A stretch of 5,722 bases of DNA, taken from NCBI GenBank assembly GCA_002724505.1, contig PBOV01000015.1, positions 1-5,722 of the forward strand, given 5' to 3'. The DNA is from Rhodospirillaceae bacterium (GTDB lineage: Bacteria > Pseudomonadota > Alphaproteobacteria > MPNO01 > UBA2964). The notes beneath the pieces are model-generated. The model made no database searches and was not told the origin of the DNA. It saw only the letters and a list, made by a program, of their open reading frames with translations. Shown here piece after piece: positions 1 to 5,722 of the stretch (the stretch's first letter is position 1; every line of letters starts with the position of its first letter). The position numbers and the translations under genes are program-made.

Positions 1-1
1 A

Positions 2-874
2 GAGCTCAACAATCGTCTGCAGCGTATCCAAAATGAGCTGACGACCCTACAAAGCTATGTCTATCGCAGCAAGGGCCGGAGCGTCAGAAATAGCCCATCT
101 GGATTGTCATCTACTTCATTCAACACAGCGATGGCCCGAATTTCTAGTCACATCACTCAGTTGGATATGGAAATTAGGCGTTTAACAGGTGCCAACGAAG
201 TATTAAATCACAAAAATTCTGAGTTGCAGACGCGACTCGATCGAATCTCTACTGACTTGGAATTTAGGCTGAAAAAGCTCGAAGGTAATATCAAATCATC
301 AACTCAGGCCGGTATCGAAAGTTCTGGAATCTCTGAGCTCTCTCCGAATACCAGTACAACTTCGCTACCTTTTTCTGCAGCCTTAAAAGGTTCGGACCGG
401 GGGGTCCAACCTTTTGGTCCTAAAACCCCGCCTATGGACAATAAAAATAGAAACAAGATAAAGCCACAGGCTGACATTAGTGAGACCCCAGAGCAACAGT
501 ATAAGAGAGGGCATTTGCTAATAATCGAACAACAAGATTTTTCGGCCGCAGAGCGCGTATTAACTCAATTTATTAGTGATAACAGCTGGCACCGCCTGGC
601 CCCTAACGCATATTACTGGCTTGGCCGCACCTATTTTGTAAGGAACAATTTTGAGCAGTCAGCAATCACCTTTGCCGAGGGATTTCAACGGTTTCCAAAA
701 AGTAAGAAAGCCCCCGCGATATTGCTCAATCTCGGTAACTCGCTGTCTAAGCTTGGTAAGAACCGTGAGGCATGTACCACTTATTTCAAGCTACAAAGAA
801 ATTTCCGCATAATGGAAGATTCGGTAAGACGTAGATTGAACCGTGAACGTAAACGGTCTAAATGTCTTCGATAA
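2..874 (+). CDS. cpoB: Cell division coordinator CpoB (tol-pal system protein YbgF), 5' partial
   Basis: This is a periplasmic TPR protein of the Tol-Pal system. In E. coli it couples outer-membrane constriction to PBP1B-driven septal peptidoglycan synthesis. The frame is open from base 2, so the TTG at 104 is not the true start; the signal peptide and real start lie left of the window. 290 codons are visible. The first ~27 residues (ELNNRLQRIQNELTTLQ...) and the stretch from about base 131 to 290 (ending DLEFRLKKLEGN) are heptad-like coiled coil, as in the family's N-terminal trimerisation region. A Ser/Thr/Pro/Lys-rich linker follows (about bases 291-485). A TPR domain starts near TPEQQYKRG (about 485) and runs to the end, with the motifs NAYYWLGRTYFVRNNFEQSA and KAPAILLNLGNSLSKLGK. 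The C-terminus RERKRSKCLR resembles the usual Arg-rich end with a Cys. The family assignment is firm. The linker DNA holds a strong hairpin (385-415). Confidence 0.93.
   Translation, partial: ELNNRLQRIQNELTTLQSYVYRSKGRSVRNSPSGLSSTSFNTAMARISSHITQLDMEIRRLTGANEVLNHKNSELQTRLDRISTDLEFRLKKLEGNIKSSTQAGIESSGISELSPNTSTTSLPFSAALKGSDRGVQPFGPKTPPMDNKNRNKIKPQADISETPEQQYKRGHLLIIEQQDFSAAERVLTQFISDNSWHRLAPNAYYWLGRTYFVRNNFEQSAITFAEGFQRFPKSKKAPAILLNLGNSLSKLGKNREACTTYFKLQRNFRIMEDSVRRRLNRERKRSKCLR
385..415. repeat. Near-perfect inverted repeat (hairpin) inside the cpoB linker
   Basis: The left arm AAAAGGTTCGGACC (385-398) and right arm GGTCCAACCTTTT (403-415) pair over 13 base pairs. There is a single bulged C at 393 and a GGGG tetraloop at 399-402. 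Two further T-G wobble pairs (384-416, 383-417) could extend the stem. It lies wholly inside the reading frame and encodes part of the low-complexity linker (KGSDRGVQPF). The A-tract, GC stem and T-tract look like a bidirectional intrinsic terminator, but the T-tract belongs to the stem and is followed by GG. The hairpin is seen directly; any role as attenuator, mRNA structure or inserted palindromic element is inference. Confidence 0.6.
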
Positions 875-903
875 TTCTGCAAGAAATGTACTCTTAATTT
901 CGA

Positions 904-2247
904 ATGGCATCTGAACTTAAAACCTCGATTGGGGAAGTGGAGTTCTCAGCGCTGATGGAACCACTTGGACCCTTCGAGCCAAACCCCGAAATTGCAGTTG
1001 GGTTTTCCGGTGGGGTCGATAGCACTGCGTTGTTGCACCTCGCTACTCGTTGGACGAGGCGAAGAGGTGGAAAAATATTTGCACTGACTGTTGATCATGG
1101 GTTAAGGGCCGAATCTTTAGCTGAGGCAAAGCTCGTGCAAAGGCGCGTGAAAGCTTTAGGAGTTACCGGTTCAATTTTGCGATGGGAAGACCATAAGCCG
1201 GTTTCCGGAATTCAAAATGCTGCCCGGCAGGCGCGCTATGAGTTGCTGACACGATGGTGCCGTCGAATGGGCGTCTTGCATTTATTACTCGGTCATCATC
1301 AGGAAGACCAAGCAGAAACGCTATTGCACCGTCTTGGTCGACAGACTGGTGCAGATGGATTGACGGGGATGACCCGGCTACGTGAGACCAATTATGTACG
1401 ACTACTTCGCCCCTGTCTTGGTACCCCGAAGGCACGGCTGCGAGCTGTTGCTGAAAGTTATAATCTCGAGTGGGTAGAGGACCCATCCAACCAAAATCTA
1501 GCCTATGCGCGTGTCCGGCTGCGCAAATTATTACCCTCATTGGAAGCCGAACAGATTTCCGCCGCTGCGCTGGCTGGTACTGCACACCGTTTAGCCAGTG
1601 TCCGTAAAACTCTGGAATGTCAGACTGCTAAAGTTCTGGCTGCTGCCACCGAATTAAGTGGTTTTGGATACGCTAGAATCCGTCTTGACGCCCTTATCAA
1701 TGTAGACGCGGAAATAGCTTACCGAGTTCTTGATAGGTTGTTGGGCGCCATAGGTGGTCATTTGTATCCGATTAGGTATCAATTACTTGTTAACCTGCTA
1801 GAGAATATTCAAGAATCGGGACTTAAAGTAAGTCGTACTCTCGCTGGCTGCATAATATTACTCCAGAATGAACATATCCTGATAGCTCGCGAGGCTGGGC
1901 GGTGTGAAGAACAAAAAACTATAGCAGGACCGTGGCAAACCTGGGACGGTCGTTACCGAGTTCGTATTACTGGTCCCCGAATACCAAAAAAACAAATATT
2001 TTTTATTCGGCCACTCGGGAGCAATCTGGGTCAAAAAATTATAGGAAAAAACACAAAAAATTCCCTGATTGGGCTGAATCCTGCAGTTCGCAAGGCGTTG
2101 CCATCTATTTGGGATCATCGTGGACTAGTTTGTGTTCCTCATCTAGGCTATGGACGTACCAAGAGTAATACTGCTAGCGTAATTGGCGCGCAAATTGAAT
2201 TTCTGCCGAAGAGGCCGGTAACTAACGCCTTTTTTTCGGTTGTTTAA
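904..2247 (+). CDS. tilS: tRNA(Ile)-lysidine synthase TilS
   Basis: This cytoplasmic enzyme uses ATP and lysine to turn C34 of the CAU-anticodon tRNA(Ile2) into lysidine. That changes its identity from Met to Ile and lets it read AUA; the gene is normally essential. At 447 residues it is close to the usual full length (about 430-450). The N-terminal PP-loop ATPase domain shows SGGVDS at residues 35-40, VDHGLR at 63-68, GHHQEDQAET at 130-139 and EDPSN at 192-196, all family signatures. The C-terminal substrate-binding domain is also present, ending with the region around ALPSIWDHRGL and VPHLGYGR. The ATG at 904 is the first possible start, because an in-frame TAA lies at 895-897; no clear Shine-Dalgarno precedes it. 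Met18 (955) is a less likely start because it would remove the alphaproteobacterial-type lead-in to GPFEP. The gene sits 29 bases after cpoB, so co-transcription is likely. Bases ~1985-2065 are AT-rich and Lys/Asn-rich, but the frame is intact. Confidence 0.96.
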   Translation: MASELKTSIGEVEFSALMEPLGPFEPNPEIAVGFSGGVDSTALLHLATRWTRRRGGKIFALTVDHGLRAESLAEAKLVQRRVKALGVTGSILRWEDHKPVSGIQNAARQARYELLTRWCRRMGVLHLLLGHHQEDQAETLLHRLGRQTGADGLTGMTRLRETNYVRLLRPCLGTPKARLRAVAESYNLEWVEDPSNQNLAYARVRLRKLLPSLEAEQISAAALAGTAHRLASVRKTLECQTAKVLAAATELSGFGYARIRLDALINVDAEIAYRVLDRLLGAIGGHLYPIRYQLLVNLLENIQESGLKVSRTLAGCIILLQNEHILIAREAGRCEEQKTIAGPWQTWDGRYRVRITGPRIPKKQIFFIRPLGSNLGQKIIGKNTKNSLIGLNPAVRKALPSIWDHRGLVCVPHLGYGRTKSNTASVIGAQIEFLPKRPVTNAFFSVV

Positions 2248-2329
2248 TAATTAACATTTACTATGTAGTTTAAACGGGCGTATTCCTTTTAATAGGCGAA
2301 ACTAACGCAGAGTTGCTATAAAGAAAATC

Positions 2330-2333
2330 GGGG
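2330..2333 (+). promoter_or_regulatory. Probable ribosome binding site of ftsH, supporting the GTG start
   Basis: A GGGG run ends eight bases before the GTG at 2342, a normal Shine-Dalgarno distance. It would sit only two bases before the upstream TTG at 2336, too close to serve it. It is the only purine-rich candidate with suitable spacing, so it favours the GTG. The match to AGGAGG is partial. Confidence 0.5.
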
Positions 2334-2341
2334 TTTTGGAC

Positions 2342-4276
2342 GTGAATAATTTTGGTAAAAATATCGCTCTTTGGTTGATCGTTGGGCTTTTGCTAGTCGC
2401 GCTTTTTAATTTGTTTCAGCAACCCGGTGATAAGAGCGGTCAAGTAGGGATCCCCTTCTCAGACTTTCTTGCTGAGGTTGATAATGGTCAGGTCCGCCAA
2501 GTAACGATCAAGGGCAACAATATTTCCGGTTTGTATGCTGACGGACGGGGATTTACGACTTACGCGCCAAATGATCCACAGTTGGTGGCAAAGCTTACAA
2601 AACGTGGCGTAGTCATTAAAGCTATGCCTACCGACGATAATTCTCCGTCATTGATGCAGATTTTGATTTCGTGGTTTCCAATGCTTCTGTTAATCGGGGT
2701 ATGGATCTTCTTTATGCGCCAAATGCAAGGTGGCGGCGGGAAGGCTATGGGTTTTGGGAAATCACGAGCCAGAATGTTAAATGAGAAGTCCGGTCGCGTA
2801 ACATTCGAAGATGTTGCAGGGATCGACGAATCAAAAACTGAACTCGAGGAGGTGGTGGAATTTTTGCGTGACCCTCAAAAATTTCAGCGGCTCGGTGGAA
2901 AAATTCCTAAGGGGGTCCTTTTGGTTGGCCCCCCAGGGACCGGGAAAACACTATTGGCACGCGCTATTGCGGGGGAAGCTAATGTACCATTTTTTACAAT
3001 TTCAGGTTCAGATTTTGTTGAAATGTTTGTTGGTGTCGGGGCCTCCCGGGTTAGAGATATGTTTGAGCAAGGTAAGAAGAATGCGCCTTGTATCATCTTC
3101 ATAGACGAAATTGATGCTGTGGGCCGCCACCGTGGTGCAGGGCTTGGCGGTGGAAACGACGAGCGTGAACAGACGTTAAACCAGCTTCTCGTTGAGATGG
3201 ATGGCTTTGAGACTAACGAAGGTGTGATTTTGATCGCAGCGACAAACCGACCTGATGTTCTTGACCCTGCCTTGTTGCGGCCTGGGCGGTTTGACCGGCA
3301 GGTTGTAGTGCCAAATCCAGATATTCTGGGTCGTGAAAAAATTCTTAAAGTGCATATGCGGAAGGTGCCTTTAGCTCCAGATGTGGATGCTCGCGTGATT
3401 GGGCGCGGCACACCCGGTTTTTCAGGCGCCGATCTAGCTAATTTGGTTAATGAGGCGGCTTTGATGGCAGCTCGGCGTAATAAGCGTCTAGTGACAATGG
3501 CTGAATTTGAGGACGCTAAAGATAAAGTTATGATGGGTGCAGAACGTCGCTCGATGGTTATGTCCGAAGACGAAAAAAAATTGACAGCTTACCATGAGGC
3601 AGGACACGCCATAGTCGCTTTGCATGTTCCGAAACATGACCCATTACATAAAGTAACCATTATCCCACGCGGGCGGGCATTAGGCGTAACAATGTCATTG
3701 CCGGAACGGGATGAATTGTCGATGTCAAGGGTCCAACTTGAGTCGAAAATTGCAATGGCCTTTGGTGGCCGAATAGCAGAAAAAATTGTCTTTGGTGACC
3801 AAAATGTCACAACTGGGGCATCGAATGATATTCGTCAAGCCACAGGCATGGCCCGGGCTATGGTGACGGAATTTGGCTTTAGCGAGAAATTGGGCCCATT
3901 GCGCTATAGTGATAATGAGGAGGAGGTTTTTCTCGGTCACTCAGTTGCACAAAAGAAAAATGTTTCTGATGCTACGGCAAAGATGATTGATGAGGAGGTT
4001 CGACGGATTGTTGACACGGGGATGGTGACAGCGGAACGCATTCTTACGGAAAATCGGGATGATCTTGAAAGCCTCGCCCAGGCTTTGCTCGAATATGAGT
4101 CGCTCTCAGGTGAGGAAATTGGGGCGTTGCTACGGGGCGAGACCATCGTTCGCCCAGATCCAGACGAACCACCCACCGATAAGAAAGGGCGTACATCCGT
4201 CCCGACGTCTGGCTCGGCGAAAAAAACAGATGATGGCGATCCAGACCTTGAACCGCAGCCTCAGCCAGGTTCCTAA
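2342..4276 (+). CDS. ftsH: ATP-dependent zinc metalloprotease FtsH
   Basis: FtsH is a hexameric inner-membrane AAA+ protease. It extracts and degrades membrane proteins and short-lived regulators; known substrates in other bacteria include LpxC, sigma-32 and SecY. The GTG at 2342 gives 644 residues beginning [11 protein letters not shown], the usual alphaproteobacterial N-terminus; the TTG at 2336 would add two residues. Domains: TM1 ~8-25, periplasmic domain ~26-103, TM2 ~105-125, AAA module with Walker A GPPGTGKT 196-203, pore FVG from F229, Walker B IIFIDEID 251-258, and second region of homology with arginine fingers R313 and R316. The protease domain has the zinc site HEAGH 418-422 and a third ligand, Asp496. 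The C-terminus has a Leu-rich helix and then a Pro/Asp/Lys-rich disordered tail. All catalytic residues are intact. An eight-A run (3573-3580) lies just before HEAGH. folP follows 18 bases later, so the two are probably co-transcribed. No convincing heat-shock promoter is visible upstream. Confidence 0.98.
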   Translation: MNNFGKNIALWLIVGLLLVALFNLFQQPGDKSGQVGIPFSDFLAEVDNGQVRQVTIKGNNISGLYADGRGFTTYAPNDPQLVAKLTKRGVVIKAMPTDDNSPSLMQILISWFPMLLLIGVWIFFMRQMQGGGGKAMGFGKSRARMLNEKSGRVTFEDVAGIDESKTELEEVVEFLRDPQKFQRLGGKIPKGVLLVGPPGTGKTLLARAIAGEANVPFFTISGSDFVEMFVGVGASRVRDMFEQGKKNAPCIIFIDEIDAVGRHRGAGLGGGNDEREQTLNQLLVEMDGFETNEGVILIAATNRPDVLDPALLRPGRFDRQVVVPNPDILGREKILKVHMRKVPLAPDVDARVIGRGTPGFSGADLANLVNEAALMAARRNKRLVTMAEFEDAKDKVMMGAERRSMVMSEDEKKLTAYHEAGHAIVALHVPKHDPLHKVTIIPRGRALGVTMSLPERDELSMSRVQLESKIAMAFGGRIAEKIVFGDQNVTTGASNDIRQATGMARAMVTEFGFSEKLGPLRYSDNEEEVFLGHSVAQKKNVSDATAKMIDEEVRRIVDTGMVTAERILTENRDDLESLAQALLEYESLSGEEIGALLRGETIVRPDPDEPPTDKKGRTSVPTSGSAKKTDDGDPDLEPQPQPGS

Positions 4277-4294
4277 AGAAAAAAGACCATCCTC

Positions 4295-5365
4295 ATGAAA
4301 ATTAACAGGAGCTTCGCTTTACCTCGGGGTTTCTGTTTTTCACCGGAATTAGCTGCGGAATTTCAATTGCGGCCAATTTTTAACAGTCTAGGGCATCTTT
4401 CTCGCGGCGAATTATTTTTCCCAAACCCTGACGGCGTTTCGGTTGTTGAAGCTTCAATTTCTGATATCAAACTCTGGGCCGCTGGGAATAAGCCTGGGCT
4501 AGCTGCCCTCATTACTACTCTGATAGAGCGTGTCTCCCGACCGAGTAGAACCTTCGCCGGGTTGTCTCTTGAAAAGCCTGTCTTGATGGGTGTTTTAAAC
4601 GTAACACCTGATAGTTTTCACGACGGGGGACAATTCGATAGTCATGATGCCGCGGTTTCCCATGGCAAAAGATTGATTAATGCTGGCGCGGAGATTGTTG
4701 ATATTGGCGGAGAATCGACCCGGCCCGGGGCTAAATCCATATCAGTACAGGAGGAGGTTGATCGGATTCTGCCAGTAATAGAGCAGCTTGCAGCGGAGAA
4801 TGTGCTAATTGCAGTAGATACAAGAAGAGCGGCCGTTATGCGTGAGGCGTTGGCAGCCGGTGCTGTTATCGTCAATGATGTCACAGCCCTTGCAGATGAC
4901 GGTGCGGTCAAGGTAGTGAAAGAGGCCGGGGCCGCTGCGATCATAATGCACATGCAAGGTACGCCGAGAACTATGCAAAAAAATCCAAATTATGATAATG
5001 CGCCCTATGAGATTTCGACCTTTCTAACGAAAAAGGTAATTGAACTAGAAAATGCGGGATTGTCGGTGGACAGAATAGCTATTGATCCAGGCATTGGTTT
5101 TGGCAAAACTGATGTTCACAATTTCGCGATTTTAAGATCGATATCAATGCTGCATGGTAGCGGCACTGCTGTTGTTCTCGGTTGCTCGCGTAAAAGCTTT
5201 ATTGGGCGGGCTGCTGGGGCGGAAAGTACTGATGCCCGGTTACCTGGTACAATTGCCGCAACCCTACACGCCGTGTCTCAGGGCGCACAAATTCATCGTG
5301 TTCACGATGTTGCAGAGGTTAACCAGGCACTTAAAATTTGGCAGCAAAGTAGAACCAATATCTGA
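4295..5365 (+). CDS. folP: Dihydropteroate synthase FolP, with N-terminal extension
   Basis: This enzyme condenses 6-hydroxymethyl-7,8-dihydropterin diphosphate with p-aminobenzoate to give 7,8-dihydropteroate in folate synthesis; it is the target of sulfonamides. The TIM-barrel core starts near residue 95 and has all the expected motifs: GVLNVTPDSF (Asn102), DIGGESTRPGA 136-146, VDTRR (Asp175), NDV (Asn194), MHMQGTP 218-224, DPGIGFGK 264-271, SRKS (Lys300) and HRVHDV (Arg335, His337). At 356 residues it is about 75-80 longer than E. coli FolP (~280), and the excess is N-terminal. The extension (QLRPIFNSLGHLSRGELFF...) has no stop and joins the core smoothly. Starting at the TTG at 4562 would give only a bare core and leave a 285-base gap, so ATG 4295 is preferred although only a weak A/G-rich stretch precedes it. 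The sulfonamide-contact loop TRPGA looks wild-type. Confidence 0.96.
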   Translation: MKINRSFALPRGFCFSPELAAEFQLRPIFNSLGHLSRGELFFPNPDGVSVVEASISDIKLWAAGNKPGLAALITTLIERVSRPSRTFAGLSLEKPVLMGVLNVTPDSFHDGGQFDSHDAAVSHGKRLINAGAEIVDIGGESTRPGAKSISVQEEVDRILPVIEQLAAENVLIAVDTRRAAVMREALAAGAVIVNDVTALADDGAVKVVKEAGAAAIIMHMQGTPRTMQKNPNYDNAPYEISTFLTKKVIELENAGLSVDRIAIDPGIGFGKTDVHNFAILRSISMLHGSGTAVVLGCSRKSFIGRAAGAESTDARLPGTIAATLHAVSQGAQIHRVHDVAEVNQALKIWQQSRTNI

Positions 5366-5392
5366 TAGTAAACCTTCTTATACTCAGTTTGC

Positions 5393-5421
5393 TTTACAGA
5401 AGGGTATCTGGCACGTAAAAA
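5393..5421 (+). promoter_or_regulatory. Weak candidate sigma-70-type promoter ahead of glmM
   Basis: TTTACA (5393-5398, five of six against TTGACA) is followed after exactly 17 bases by TAAAAA (5416-5421, four of six against TATAAT). It lies in the 90-base folP-glmM spacer. This is the best pair I can find there, and it would give glmM a start site about 30 bases before its ATG. AT-rich spacers yield such matches by chance, so this is tentative. Confidence 0.22.
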
Positions 5422-5455
5422 CCAATTAAAATTTTTAGGGTAGGACCTAACTTTT

Positions 5456-5722
5456 ATGCCAAATAAATTATTTGGAACAGACGGTATTAGGGGTACCGCT
5501 AATATTGATCCTATGACTGCGGAAGTAGCTCTTAAGGTTGGCTTGGCAGCAGGCAAAATGTTTACGCGCGGTGACCATCGGCATACCGTGGTTATTGGTA
5601 AAGATACTCGATTGTCAGGGTATATGTATGAGCCAGCCCTGGCTGCCGGTTTTATCAGTATGGGTATGGATGTTATCATGGCGGGGCCAATCCCCACGCC
5701 TGCGGTGGCTATGTTGACGCGG
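5456..5722 (+). CDS. glmM: Phosphoglucosamine mutase GlmM, 3' partial
   Basis: GlmM interconverts glucosamine-6-phosphate and glucosamine-1-phosphate, the step before GlmU makes UDP-GlcNAc for peptidoglycan and lipopolysaccharide. It acts in the cytoplasm and belongs to the alpha-D-phosphohexomutase family. The first 89 codons are present and the frame is still open at the right edge. The usual protein has about 450 residues, so some 80 % is missing, including the active-site phosphoserine loop (SASHN). Visible signatures are [11 protein letters not shown] (residues 6-16), [11 protein letters not shown] (47-57) and [13 protein letters not shown] (77-89), all typical of GlmM rather than other phosphohexomutases. 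The start ATG is preceded by AGGA at 5442-5445, ten bases upstream. It lies 90 bases after folP, a larger gap than elsewhere in the cluster, so it may have its own promoter as well as readthrough from folP. Confidence 0.96.
   Translation, partial: MPNKLFGTDGIRGTANIDPMTAEVALKVGLAAGKMFTRGDHRHTVVIGKDTRLSGYMYEPALAAGFISMGMDVIMAGPIPTPAVAMLTR

Noticed and set aside
1163..1585. Minus-strand open frame of 140 codons opposite tilS.
   Set aside because: It lies wholly within the conserved TilS PP-loop domain and has no recognisable protein signature.
2248..2341. Possible ftsH promoter in the tilS-ftsH spacer, with TATAAA at 2317-2322.
   Set aside because: No -35 element (housekeeping or CTTG-type heat-shock) lies at a suitable distance. 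The short repeat ACTAACGC (2221 and 2301) also looks coincidental.
2884..3411. Minus-strand open frame of 175 codons opposite the FtsH AAA domain.
   Set aside because: It mirrors the highly conserved FtsH codons, has no recognisable domain and is Pro/Ser/Thr-rich, as is usual for antisense shadows.
3916..3927. Internal Shine-Dalgarno-like GAGGAGGAGG sequences in ftsH, also near 2846, 3990 and 4749 (folP).
   Set aside because: They encode Glu-Glu-Val stretches, and no start codon with an open frame follows at ribosome-binding distance.
4274..4295. ftsH and folP lie in the same frame, separated by one TAA and six sense codons, so readthrough could give a fusion.
   Set aside because: A shared frame is expected a third of the time, the stop is a strong TAA, and both proteins have normal separate termini. 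Nothing suggests programmed readthrough.
5373..5403. Inverted repeat CCTTCT / AGAAGG after folP, a possible terminator.
   Set aside because: The stem is only six base pairs with a 19-base loop, and no T run follows at the right place. It is too weak for an intrinsic terminator.
5441..5449. Small palindrome TAGG-A-CCTA overlapping the glmM ribosome binding site.
   Set aside because: Four-base arms are too short to mean anything alone; probably chance.
5302..5697. Minus-strand open frame of 131 codons across the folP-glmM junction.
   Set aside because: It runs antisense to the clear GlmM N-terminus and the folP 3' end, with no family resemblance.

Overview
The window is a compact, single-strand stretch of housekeeping genes, all on the + strand. 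In order they are: the 3' part of cpoB (ybgF), tilS, ftsH, folP and the 5' part of glmM. This order, downstream of the tol-pal genes, is a familiar arrangement in Alphaproteobacteria. The protein signatures agree: FtsH opens with MNNFGKN, CpoB has the alphaproteobacterial coiled-coil/TPR form, and FolP carries an N-terminal extension that I recall from Rhodospirillales-type alphaproteobacteria. Base composition is moderate and looks below 50 % GC by eye, lower than in most cultured Rhodospirillales. An AT-leaning, possibly environmental alphaproteobacterium is therefore plausible, but the genus cannot be named from this window.

Layout: 2-874 is CpoB, open at the left edge and missing its signal peptide. 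904-2247 is tRNA(Ile)-lysidine synthase. 2248-2341 is a 94-base spacer with the ftsH ribosome binding site at its end. 2342-4276 is FtsH, started here at GTG 2342 rather than the TTG two codons upstream. 4295-5365 is dihydropteroate synthase. 5366-5455 is a 90-base spacer with a weak promoter candidate. 5456-5722 is the first 89 codons of phosphoglucosamine mutase, cut by the right edge. No stretch over 300 bases lacks a gene. I see no tRNA, rRNA, insertion sequence, CRISPR array or attachment site.

The genes do not form one pathway, but they share a theme of growth and envelope upkeep. CpoB links Tol-Pal constriction to peptidoglycan synthesis, and GlmM makes the amino-sugar precursor for peptidoglycan and LPS. 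FtsH degrades membrane and regulatory proteins. TilS is needed to decode AUA codons, and FolP makes folate. Tight spacing (29 bases cpoB-tilS, 18 bases ftsH-folP) suggests co-transcription of at least those pairs.

I found no evidence of a new biological system. The observations most worth checking are a strong near-perfect hairpin inside the low-complexity linker of cpoB, an eight-A tract just before the FtsH zinc site where any slip would truncate the protease, and the roughly 80-residue N-terminal extension of FolP.
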